A stretch of 10,359 nt of DNA from Candidatus Sungbacteria bacterium RIFCSPLOWO2_01_FULL_47_10 (GTDB lineage: Bacteria > Patescibacteriota > Minisyncoccia > Sungbacterales > GWA2-42-14). A program made the position numbers and the translations under genes. Location: positions 7,486 through 17,844 of the forward strand of contig MHQO01000036.1 in NCBI GenBank assembly GCA_001820675.1, in the 5' to 3' direction. Below the pieces are notes generated by a model. It did not search any database, was not told where the DNA came from, and was given only the letters and a program-made list of their open reading frames with translations. Positions 1-5,621 of the stretch are shown here, piece by piece; position 1 is the first letter of the stretch, and each line of letters starts with the position of its first letter.

Positions 1-255
1 GGGGTGATGCCATGCGTTAGGAAAATCAGGATCAGTCGGCGGCCGTTTGGTGAGAAGTACCTGCGGATATCCGTCGGTAAAGACATTTTTGGGAATATGT
101 TGGAGGATCACAAGTTCTTGAGGGTTCATCGGCGAGAGTCTGCATTCCCACCATGTTTTCAAAACCGGCCATTCCATGCGAGGAAGCGGGGTGACTTTGC
201 GGAGTAGGGTCGTAAGAGTTTCGATTTCTTCCGGATTCAGTTTTTCCACGCCCAC
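1..255 (-). CDS. Probable NUDIX hydrolase, N-terminal part (runs off the left edge)
   Basis: An open frame of 85 codons without a stop runs from a GTG at 253-255 to the window edge. AGGAG lies 7 nt upstream (263-267, minus strand), which fixes this start; a second in-frame GTG two codons later is less well spaced. The visible end, residues 65-85, has a beta strand followed by the pattern LLTKRPP...DPDFPNAWHHP. That matches the stretch just before the GX5EX7REUXEEXGU box in NUDIX hydrolases (usually an R-p...fpgaWhhPGG pattern). The NUDIX box itself would lie outside the window, so catalytic residues cannot be checked. The preceding ~60 residues, with WPVLKTWW at 29-36, are a less recognisable leader. 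NUDIX enzymes hydrolyse nucleoside diphosphates linked to another moiety; the substrate is unknown here. It is divergent from the glycosyltransferase at 518 and need not belong to the glycan pathway. Confidence 0.6.
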   Translation of the reverse strand, partial: MGVEKLNPEEIETLTTLLRKVTPLPRMEWPVLKTWWECRLSPMNPQELVILQHIPKNVFTDGYPQVLLTKRPPTDPDFPNAWHHP

Positions 256-262
256 GTCAGCA

Positions 263-267
263 CTCCT
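263..267 (-). promoter_or_regulatory. Shine-Dalgarno of the NUDIX-like gene
   Basis: AGGAG on the minus strand, 7 nt before the GTG start at 255. It is one of only two convincing Shine-Dalgarno sites in the window, and it decides the start codon of this partial gene. Confidence 0.65.
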
Positions 268-324
268 GGTGTGTTTCTGGTTTGTCAGTGAACATTGATT
301 ATCAGTACCAAATAATGTTATTGG

Positions 325-352
325 TTGTCAAGGGCTGTGGGTTTGGTATGAT
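325..352 (+). promoter_or_regulatory. Sigma70-type promoter for the first GT4 gene
   Basis: TTGTCA at 325-330 and TATGAT at 347-352 are separated by 16 bp. A TG dinucleotide at 344-345 lies one base before the -10 box, making it an extended -10. Transcription would start near 359 and leave a leader of about 160 nt before the ATG at 518. The same -35 region read on the minus strand is a perfect TTGACA (326-331) pointing toward the NUDIX-like gene, but no convincing -10 follows it at normal spacing. Confidence 0.55.
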
Positions 353-408
353 AGGACATATCCGCGGAGCACCAGATGCTTTCCCGATTGTGCTGTACGG
401 TTTAATTC

Positions 409-472
409 TTCGAGCGGAGTAGCGGCGGAGTCGAGAAAATATATTTTGGTAAAATTCTCGATTCGGCTCGAA
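409..472. repeat. Imperfect inverted repeat (hairpin) in the GT4 leader
   Basis: TCGAGAA at 431-437 pairs with TTCTCGA at 455-461. Outside this core, TTCGAGCGGAG (from 409) and TTCGGCTCGAA (462-472) pair imperfectly, with an 11-nt bulge on the left that looks like a partial duplication of the cggag segment. The arms resemble the cgagcggagtcgag-type dispersed palindromes found between genes in many bacteria. It lies in the transcribed leader if the promoter at 325 is used. No U-run follows, so it is not a typical terminator. Confidence 0.45.
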
Positions 473-481
473 CTATAAATT

Positions 482-509
482 ATTCGTAATTCGATCCCAT
501 TCGTAATTC
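482..509 (+). repeat. Two direct copies of ATTCGTAATTC just before the GT4 start
   Basis: The 11-mer ATTCGTAATTC occurs at 482-492 and again at 499-509, a period of 17. The second copy ends 8 nt before the ATG at 518. An identical copy on the other strand (6307-6317) stands exactly 8 nt before the ATG of another glycosyltransferase. Confidence 0.75.
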
Positions 510-517
510 ATAGGATC

Positions 518-1657
518 ATGAAAAAACTTTGCTATATCCTCCCCGAATATGATGAAAAAACCGCAACGCATTTTGCGCATCTATACGATTTTATTCGCGA
601 GATTTCCAAGGATTTCGATTTGCTCGTCATTGTCGAGCGGACTCGAGTACGCAAGGATTTGATCAACCTCGGCTCATCTCGTATAAAGGTTATTCGTTCG
701 GAATTTTTGCCGCTCCGGCTTATTGAAACCGCATACCACCTCAAAATAGCCCGTTTTGGGGGATACCGTGATTTTTACGTCCATTATTCTTTTTTATCCG
801 CTTTTATGGCCTCTCTCATCACAAAAGTTTTGGGCGGGCGGGTGCTGTATTGGAACGCGGGCGAGCCGTGGAAATATAAAAGAAATATTCTTCGAGGTAC
901 TCTCGAGAAGTTCACTTATAAGCTCATAACGTATTTAGTAACTGGCACGGAATCATTAAAGAAAGAATACGCGAAACAGTACGACCTGCCGCTTGAGAAG
1001 ATAAAAGTGATGCCGAACTGGGTCGATGCCCGGAAATTCCAAATCACAAATCACAAATCACAAGTGCATGAATTAAGAAATCAGTTAGATATTAAAAATG
1101 ATGATAAAATAGCGTTGTTCGTTCATCGGTTATCAAAACGAAAGGGTGCGCAGTATTTGCCGGAGATTATAAAATCATTCGGAGAAGAAAGAGTTGTCTT
1201 TGTAATTATTGGCGACGGGCCGGAGCGCCAAAATCTTGAATCAAGAATCCCGAAAGGGCCGAGCCCTCGGGCTTTAGGCATGAATCATGAATCAGGCGGG
1301 CGGGTGCGGATACTTGGATGGGTTCCGAATAAGGAATTGCCGAATTATTATGCTATGGCGGATATTTTTATAATGCCCTCGGACGAAGAAGGATTTCCGC
1401 GGGTGCTTCTCGAGGCGATGGCGGCCAAAGTTCCGTTCGTTGCATCAGATGTTGGCGGTGTTAAGGAAATTATTCCGAAGGGGTTTCAGGAGTATATCTG
1501 TGCGGCCGGAGACACAAGCTGTTTTTCTGCAAAAATAAAAAAACTCCTTCTCGAAAGCGAAGGAGAAATAAATGCGATAAAAAAAATAGAATCAGAGCAA
1601 GCGAATAAATTCAGTTTAGCAAATTCAGCCAAAATTTTTAAAGAATTTTTTAAATAA
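518..1657 (+). CDS. GT4-family (GT-B fold) glycosyltransferase with in-frame repeat insertions
   Basis: A 379-residue cytoplasmic glycosyltransferase, normal length for GT4. It would transfer a sugar from a nucleotide-sugar donor to a glycan or lipid-linked acceptor; the sugars are unknown. The N-terminal acceptor domain spans roughly 1-170 and the C-terminal donor domain 195-379. The donor half shows FVHRLSKRKG (201-210), GDGPE (232-236), a strand RVRILGWV (262-269) and the EX7E signature EGFPRVLLE (E291 and E299), followed by DVGGVKEII. Two segments look foreign. Residues about 176-182 (ITNHKSQ) are encoded by three tandem AAATCAC units in the interdomain linker. Residues about 241-260 replace the usual short helix after the GDGPE strand and are encoded by a palindrome flanked by gaatca repeats. 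Both keep the frame, so the enzyme is probably intact. The ATG at 518 has only a too-close AGGA (512-515). The TAA stop is followed by a repeat-rich gap and a convergent gene. Confidence 0.9.
   Translation: MKKLCYILPEYDEKTATHFAHLYDFIREISKDFDLLVIVERTRVRKDLINLGSSRIKVIRSEFLPLRLIETAYHLKIARFGGYRDFYVHYSFLSAFMASLITKVLGGRVLYWNAGEPWKYKRNILRGTLEKFTYKLITYLVTGTESLKKEYAKQYDLPLEKIKVMPNWVDARKFQITNHKSQVHELRNQLDIKNDDKIALFVHRLSKRKGAQYLPEIIKSFGEERVVFVIIGDGPERQNLESRIPKGPSPRALGMNHESGGRVRILGWVPNKELPNYYAMADIFIMPSDEEGFPRVLLEAMAAKVPFVASDVGGVKEIIPKGFQEYICAAGDTSCFSAKIKKLLLESEGEINAIKKIESEQANKFSLANSAKIFKEFFK
1041..1061 (+). repeat. Three tandem AAATCAC units inside the GT4 gene
   Basis: Three exact 7-bp units occupy 1041-1061. 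The total of 21 bp equals seven codons, so the frame is preserved. They encode part of the linker between the two GT-B domains. Confidence 0.85.
1236..1296 (+). repeat. In-frame palindromic repeat inside the GT4 gene
   Basis: A hairpin is formed by CCCG (1249-1252), an AA bulge, AGGGC (1255-1259), loop CGA, GCCCT (1263-1267) and CGGG (1268-1271). It is flanked by gaatca-type units: TTGAATCAAGAATC on the left and TGAATCATGAATCA (1281-1294) on the right. The composition resembles intergenic filler, yet it is read through in frame within the donor domain. Confidence 0.6.
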
Positions 1658-1676
1658 GGCAGGATTTGCGTGTTTG

Positions 1677-1900
1677 TTGTCATTCCAGCCCCTGTATCGC
1701 GGTACGGGGTAAACCCTTGCCGGAATCCAGACGCCGTACCAGCAAAAGCTGGTATCCAGAATAACACAAGCCCTGATTCCGGCTTTTGCCGAAATGACAA
1801 AATATACTGCATTCCTGCTTCCCGCGCTCCTCGCCGTCGCAAGGCTATGGCGGAGTACGGCGCCATAGCGGCTACGAGATTGCGGGCGCAGGAATGACAA
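1677..1900. repeat. Composite palindromic (REP/MITE-like) repeat mosaic
   Basis: Two abutting units share CATTCC/GGAATG-type ends. Unit 1 is bounded by TTGTCATT (1677-1684) and AATGACAA (1793-1800). It contains a GGAATCCAG segment (1722-1730), a perfect hairpin TACCAGC-AAAA-GCTGGTA (1737-1754), and a GGC-TTTT-GCC hairpin near 1781-1790. Unit 2 is bounded by CATTCCTGC (1810-1818) and GCAGGAATG (1888-1896). Inside it CCCGC (1821-1825) pairs with GCGGG (1882-1886), and GCTATGGCG (1844-1852) pairs perfectly with CGCCATAGC (1861-1869). The gtcattcc...ggaatccag...ggaatgaca pattern is a widespread intergenic repeat type whose translations read VIPAKAGIQ. Its mobilising enzyme, if any, is not here. 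Confidence 0.75.
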
Positions 1901-1973
1901 CGGACGACACACCGAAACACCCAAGTCTTAAAATGGCCATTGAATTTTTTCGGTATTATTTTGGAAATCTGGC

Positions 1974-2003
1974 CTGCTACAATGTATTAATACATTGTAG
2001 CAG
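1974..2003. repeat. Perfect 30-bp palindrome
   Basis: The half-site CTGCTACAATGTATT (1974-1988) is followed directly by its exact reverse complement (1989-2003), with no spacer and no mismatch; symmetry ends sharply on both sides. Each strand reads TGCTACAAT, an extended -10 promoter motif (plus 1975-1983; minus mirrored at 1994-2002). No good -35 box is present on either side and no U-run follows. It may be a dimeric-protein site, a paired weak promoter or an RNA hairpin. Confidence 0.9.
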
Positions 2004-2055
2004 AAGACGGGAACGGGGATTGGGCGAGCAATGTTTCGATATATTGATATCATTG

Positions 2056-2091
2056 ACGGTCTTAATCAGCCAAAGGCCGTTTTTCTTTTTC
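2056..2091 (+). terminator. Rho-independent terminator, plus strand
   Basis: ACGGTCTT (2056-2063) pairs with AAGGCCGT (2073-2080), with one G-T wobble and a 9-nt loop, followed by TTTTTCTTTTT (2080-2090). It would end plus-strand transcripts from the GT4 gene before they run far into the convergent gene. It overlaps the last codons and TAA stop of the minus-strand membrane transferase, so coding constraint could explain part of the pattern. Confidence 0.55.
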
Positions 2092-3462
2092 AAAAAACCG
2101 ACCCCAAAAGAAATATATCGTCTCAAACGAAAGTATGGCGAGCGGCAACAAAATCGGCAGGCGGTAACGTACAAATCCGGCCGGTGTACTTACAAGCATC
2201 GTATAGAGAATAAATAGCATACAAAGAATCAGATACCGCTTATCAGGGCGGCTTGTAAATAAAAGCGCGAAGGAGGCAATGAATAAACCAAGAAGTGATG
2301 CGCCTATCAATTTACCGGAGAGCGTGAAAAGAGCTATTGGGTCGAAAAGCGACGAGGTGGTCCTGATATTTGCTCGTTCATAAATGCTTCTTTGGGAAAA
2401 CATCTGGATTATATCGGCATAATTATTTCGTAGGAAAAAATCCGGCATTTTTGAAACATAAAAGACAAAGAATTTTAAAGGATTAGATAGGATATATCGC
2501 ATACCGAGTTCTCTATATTTTTCCGGATTGTGCCGGTGGTAGATGTCGTAATCGTGTTCTTTGTAAAGAGTGTCATATGATGATACAAATTCTTTTCCGC
2601 ACGCCCCCTCGCTCCAGAAACAAAAATTCGCGGCAACCCGCATGTAAAGGTTATAGTCCTGAATGGAAGATATTTGCCATGTGTTAAGCACAATCTTATT
2701 TCGGATGAGCCACGGCGATAAAATGATAAAAAAGATCACCGCTGCCGTTACGGAATAAACAGCGATTTTTTTTGCCGGAATCCGTGAGAGGACGCCGATG
2801 AATGGAAAGAATATAATAAAATAGAATGGGATTGGGCGCATGAGTGATGCGACCGCAAGAAGGATCGCTGCAAAATAAAAGACACGCCGTTTTGGTGTCC
2901 GGATAAAATGGAGATATGCGAGAAATGCCCCCATAAAAAATGGTGTCATAAGGGTTTCGGTGATTACGGCGTCGTTTGAGATAAAAACGCTTGCTGGCTC
3001 GACCGCAAAAAAAATAGTGGCGGCAAGTGCGGTTTTTTTGCCGAAAAAATTCTTGGCAGAAAGAAAAAATATTGCAAGAAACGCGCTGATGATAAAATCT
3101 TGTATGAGTGCCGCAGTCCAATAGGGTAGTTCGAAATAAATGAACGGAAGGAGATAAAAGGCGTGGAGTGGGGTTCTTGCGCTATTTGGCGTGGGTGGAA
3201 TTTCAGTTGAAATTGAAATCGTGTTGTGGTTAATGATATTCAGCGCCATTTGGATATATTCACCAGAGGTCCCGTTTGGATCGAGCGTGGTGTTGATAAC
3301 CGAGCCGTGTCCGGCGTCAAGGTTGATGATAAGGACAAGTGCTACAATCCGCATGAGAAGCGCAATACTAAAAACGGCAACCACCGCCTTTCTTCTTTCG
3401 TATAATTCTTGTTTAAGGATTTTGAGGAATTGCATTGAATTTTTAGCAGGGCCATTCGCCAT
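2062..3462 (-). CDS. GT-C membrane glycosyltransferase, GT39/ArnT-like
   Basis: A 466-residue integral membrane protein with about 9-10 hydrophobic segments (roughly 25-47, 101-121, 144-160, 171-187, 195-220, 232-252, 329-345, 385-403, 408-424, 433-452). The first long loop contains acidic residues and a G-E-Y-IQMALNI pattern (67-76) like the D/E..Y..LA.N motif of GT39/ArnT/RgtA-like enzymes. ARTPLHAFYLLPF (95-107), NDAVITETL (163-171), ASLMRP (205-210), WLIRN (251-255) and FVRYRLPILLPLAIL (430-444) also follow the family pattern. Such enzymes move a sugar from a polyprenyl-phosphate donor to an acceptor on the outer membrane face. The polyprenyl-P-mannose synthase-like gene upstream (3675-4397) could supply the donor. 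ATG at 3462 is used; ATG 3435 is an alternative, and neither has a Shine-Dalgarno. Exact sugar and acceptor are unknown. Confidence 0.8.
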   Translation of the reverse strand: MANGPAKNSMQFLKILKQELYERRKAVVAVFSIALLMRIVALVLIINLDAGHGSVINTTLDPNGTSGEYIQMALNIINHNTISISTEIPPTPNSARTPLHAFYLLPFIYFELPYWTAALIQDFIISAFLAIFFLSAKNFFGKKTALAATIFFAVEPASVFISNDAVITETLMTPFFMGAFLAYLHFIRTPKRRVFYFAAILLAVASLMRPIPFYFIIFFPFIGVLSRIPAKKIAVYSVTAAVIFFIILSPWLIRNKIVLNTWQISSIQDYNLYMRVAANFCFWSEGACGKEFVSSYDTLYKEHDYDIYHRHNPEKYRELGMRYILSNPLKFFVFYVSKMPDFFLRNNYADIIQMFSQRSIYERANIRTTSSLFDPIALFTLSGKLIGASLLGLFIASFALLFTSRPDKRYLILCMLFILYTMLVSTPAGFVRYRLPILLPLAILSFETIYFFWGRFFEKEKRPLAD

Positions 3463-3555
3463 CCTGGGTGGGATGAAGCATCACTTTTAATTAGCACTCT
3501 GATTTTTCATACTGTTTCGTTTAGAATGTCATATTAGTTGCTTCGTGATACTTAT

Positions 3556-3664
3556 TAGACCAGTTGCTTAATAAGGTTTTAGCCGTTTTTTTGAAAAATC
3601 ATTGGCTTAAAATAAGGGTTTTTTGTATCAAATTTCCTCTAAAAATTATTAAGCAACTGGTCTA
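3556..3664. mobile_element. 109-bp MITE-like element with 19-bp perfect inverted repeats
   Basis: TAGACCAGTTGCTTAATAA (3556-3574) has its exact reverse complement at 3646-3664, with 71 AT-rich bases between. Symmetry stops exactly at a TA on each side. This fits a 17-bp terminal inverted repeat flanked by a TA duplication, the target choice of IS630/Tc1-mariner-type transposases. A shorter nested pairing (TTTTAGCC against GGCTTAAAA) lies inside. It has no coding capacity. It begins 10 bp after the stop of the polyprenyl-P-mannose synthase gene; as RNA it would form a long hairpin between two same-strand genes, without a U-run. Confidence 0.55.
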
Positions 3665-3674
3665 TTGATTTATG

Positions 3675-4397
3675 CTAATCTTCCTTGATGTATTGGGAGA
3701 ACCTGATCCTCCATGGCGCGATGATGCCTTCGTAGATAATTCTGTTTGAAATTTTCGACTTTCCGACAGTTCGTTCCATGTAGGTGATGGGGACTTCTTT
3801 GGTGCGCGCTTTAAGCGTATACGCGATAGCTTTCATTTCCATTAGAAAGGCATAGCCGGTAGAATGAATTGAATTAAAATCATATTTTTCAAGTAATTCT
3901 TTTCGGAAACACTGATATCCGGTTGTGAGATCGCGAGTCGGTAAGCCGATAACACTCCGTGCGTATAAATTTCCGCCGCGCGACAAGATTCTTCTCCGAA
4001 TTCCCCAATTTTTTATCCCGCCGCCCGGAATGTATCGGGAACCAATAACCAGGTCATAATTCGAAATTTCCTTCAACATCCGCTCGATAACCACTGGATC
4101 ATGTGAGAAGTCGGCATCCATAGTAATTATACTACGAATATCATTATTTTCGTTCAGAAGCTTTTGTATCGTTTCAAGATATGCGCTTGCTAGGCCCAGT
4201 TTTCTAGGACGGAGGTTTAGAAAAAGGTTTTTATACTGTCCAGCCATACCTTTTACGATTTCTGATGTTTCATCAGGCGAATTATCATCAACGACCATGA
4301 TATGGATATCTGGATACAATTTAAAAATCACCGGGATGAGCCGTTCGATGTTCTGTTTCTCGTTATAGGTCGGGATGATGATGAAATCCTTTGCCAA
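3675..4397 (-). CDS. Polyprenyl-phosphate mannose synthase-like GT2
   Basis: A 240-residue GT-A fold GT2 enzyme of the DPM1/Ppm1 type, which transfers mannose (or another hexose) from GDP-sugar to polyprenyl phosphate at the cytoplasmic membrane face. Visible motifs are PTYNEKQN (9-16), VVDDNSPDE (35-43), the metal-binding DADFSHDP (94-101), GSRYIPGG (119-126) with WGIRRRILSRGGN, and GYQCFRKE (160-167). Length matches the bare catalytic domain, with no C-terminal membrane segments, so it is soluble or peripheral. The start is TTG at 4395-4397. An in-frame TAA at 4425-4427 lies ten codons upstream, no ATG or GTG lies between, and conserved sequence begins at residue 4. No Shine-Dalgarno is visible. 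It is followed by the 109-bp inverted-repeat element and the GT-C gene that could use its product. Hexose specificity cannot be read from sequence. Confidence 0.88.
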   Translation of the reverse strand: MAKDFIIIPTYNEKQNIERLIPVIFKLYPDIHIMVVDDNSPDETSEIVKGMAGQYKNLFLNLRPRKLGLASAYLETIQKLLNENNDIRSIITMDADFSHDPVVIERMLKEISNYDLVIGSRYIPGGGIKNWGIRRRILSRGGNLYARSVIGLPTRDLTTGYQCFRKELLEKYDFNSIHSTGYAFLMEMKAIAYTLKARTKEVPITYMERTVGKSKISNRIIYEGIIAPWRIRFSQYIKED

Positions 4398-4485
4398 TTT
4401 TGTGGAAATTTTTGAGCGAAAACCTTATTTGGGTGAACAAAATTTCGTTATAAAATTAAGCACACCGCACTAATTCTAAACAGCT

Positions 4486-4508
4486 CTTACGTACATTTGT
4501 ATCGTAAG
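4486..4508. repeat. Small hairpin in the 4398-4628 gap
   Basis: CTTACGTAC (4486-4494) pairs with GTA-T-CGTAAG (4499-4508), with a single bulged T and an ATTT loop. It lies about 90 nt upstream of the TTG start of the mannose synthase-like gene, so it would be in that gene's leader. There is no U-run. Confidence 0.4.
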
Positions 4509-4628
4509 TCATGGGCGATACCGCGATCCCGCCTACAGCATTGAGGTTAAAATAATATTGGAATTAAGGCTGGGCAATTTTTTGGTTTAGCCCTATTTTT
4601 TAGGAAAGTTTTCAGATAAGATATTTAA

Positions 4629-5621
4629 TCAGCGACCATACGTATCGATATGCGACCCTCCAGACTTTAAAGCGGGCTTCGCCGGATTTATACTTCGTGT
4701 ATTATCGGAATGAATAATGTTTTGTCGCGGAAACGTTTTTTTGCAAAGAAGCGTTGCATACATTTTCGACGAAAGATTCTTGACGAGCATATTAAAATCA
4801 ATTACTTCATCCAAACGCTTTTTCTTTTCATTGATTCGCAAAATTGTGAACCCAATCTCTCGAAGCGTTTCAAGAAATGAAAGCGGAGAGTGGCCCGACT
4901 GTTTGATTCCATACGACCAGAATTCGGTGAAAAGAATGAGCGAGGGCGACACCTGAATCGTTTTGCGCATTCCTTCAAGTGCAAGCATTTCCGCGCCCTG
5001 AATGTCCATTTTGATAATATCAACAGTGCGGTTTCGGTTTTTCATAAATTCATCAACAGAAGTTGTTTGTATAGGAAGAGTATTTCTCGCATGCGAATCT
5101 CGAAATATTCTGTTGTCTCCGGTATTGTCTTCAGAAAGAAAAAGTTTGCTATCTCCTACAACATTCGATATCGCTAAATCGAAATATTCCACGTTTTTGA
5201 GATTGTTTATTGCCACGGTCTTTTTTAAATATGACAGGTTGTCGGGGTTTGGCTCAAACGCATATACTTTTCCGCTTTTACCGGATCGTGTTGCCGCAAT
5301 CAATGAGTAATATCCGATGTGTGCTCCGATATCGAGAAATGTCATTCCATCCCGGATGTGTTTTCGGAAAAGGTCAATTTCGAATTGTTCATAGGCCCCG
5401 ATGCTTATTGCGCCGGAGACAAACAGGTCTTTTTGGTTCAGCGCAAGGATGCCTTCCTCAATACGAAGCGTTTCCGGAATGTGAAACACCGACAAGAGAA
5501 AAGAATTGGCAATTCGTTTAAGCGGCGGCCACCGAAGGAATGTATCATAGATGAAATCTGGACCGCCCTGCGGAAGCATGGAAATAATAAATTGTAAACT
5601 CCTGCGGATTCTTGCTTTCAT
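4629..5621 (-). CDS. FkbM-family SAM-dependent methyltransferase
   Basis: A 330-residue FkbM-type methyltransferase, expected to transfer a methyl group from S-adenosylmethionine to a hydroxyl, in this setting probably a sugar. SAM-binding motif I is FLDIGAHIGYYS (95-106), the acidic FEPNP (122-126) follows after YA, and KMDIQGAE (204-211) is the FkbM signature; SLILFTEFW (227-235) is the next strand. The first ~75 residues are a basic and hydrophobic leader. The last ~35 residues (about 296-330) form a polar tail beyond the fold. The start chosen is ATG 5619-5621, which shares its A with the TGA stop of the upstream GT2 (TGATG), a typical translational-coupling junction. A start at 5672 would add 17 residues overlapping the GT2 gene and is less likely. 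Stop is TGA. The coupling strongly suggests a shared pathway with the GT2. Confidence 0.87.
   Translation of the reverse strand: MKARIRRSLQFIISMLPQGGPDFIYDTFLRWPPLKRIANSFLLSVFHIPETLRIEEGILALNQKDLFVSGAISIGAYEQFEIDLFRKHIRDGMTFLDIGAHIGYYSLIAATRSGKSGKVYAFEPNPDNLSYLKKTVAINNLKNVEYFDLAISNVVGDSKLFLSEDNTGDNRIFRDSHARNTLPIQTTSVDEFMKNRNRTVDIIKMDIQGAEMLALEGMRKTIQVSPSLILFTEFWSYGIKQSGHSPLSFLETLREIGFTILRINEKKKRLDEVIDFNMLVKNLSSKMYATLLCKKTFPRQNIIHSDNTRSINPAKPALKSGGSHIDTYGR

Larger units (their letters stand above)
1658..2061. other. Repeat-rich 404-bp gap between convergent genes
   Basis: No convincing gene lies here. It holds a composite palindromic mosaic (1677-1900), an isolated perfect 30-bp palindrome (1974-2003) and the left arm of a plus-strand terminator that runs into the 3' end of the neighbouring minus-strand gene. 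The open frames crossing it translate the repeats and have no protein-like character. Confidence 0.7.

Noticed and set aside
1041..1061. Short regular repeats as a CRISPR-like array
   Set aside because: The units are 7 bp, directly abutting and inside a coding sequence; there are no spacers and no cas genes.
1670..1897. 75-codon plus-strand open frame after the first GT4
   Set aside because: It translates the palindromic mosaic (VIPAPVSR..., VPAKAGIQ...), a well-known kind of spurious ORF. The minus-strand frames over 1486-1920 are equally spurious.
2031..2213. 60-codon plus-strand frame MFRYIDIIDGL..., possible small protein
   Set aside because: Most of it is antisense to the GT-C gene and it runs through the terminator hairpin and U-run. 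There is no convincing ribosome site.
4514..4545. gataccgcgat segment resembling part of the mosaic at 1695-1704
   Set aside because: The match is only about 9 bp in inverted orientation, too short to claim as a repeat copy.
4572..4602. Plus-strand terminator-like GGGC...GCCC followed by TATTTTTT
   Set aside because: The stem is only 4 bp with a 14-nt loop, and there is no plus-strand gene to terminate. On the minus strand, where genes run, it has no U-run.
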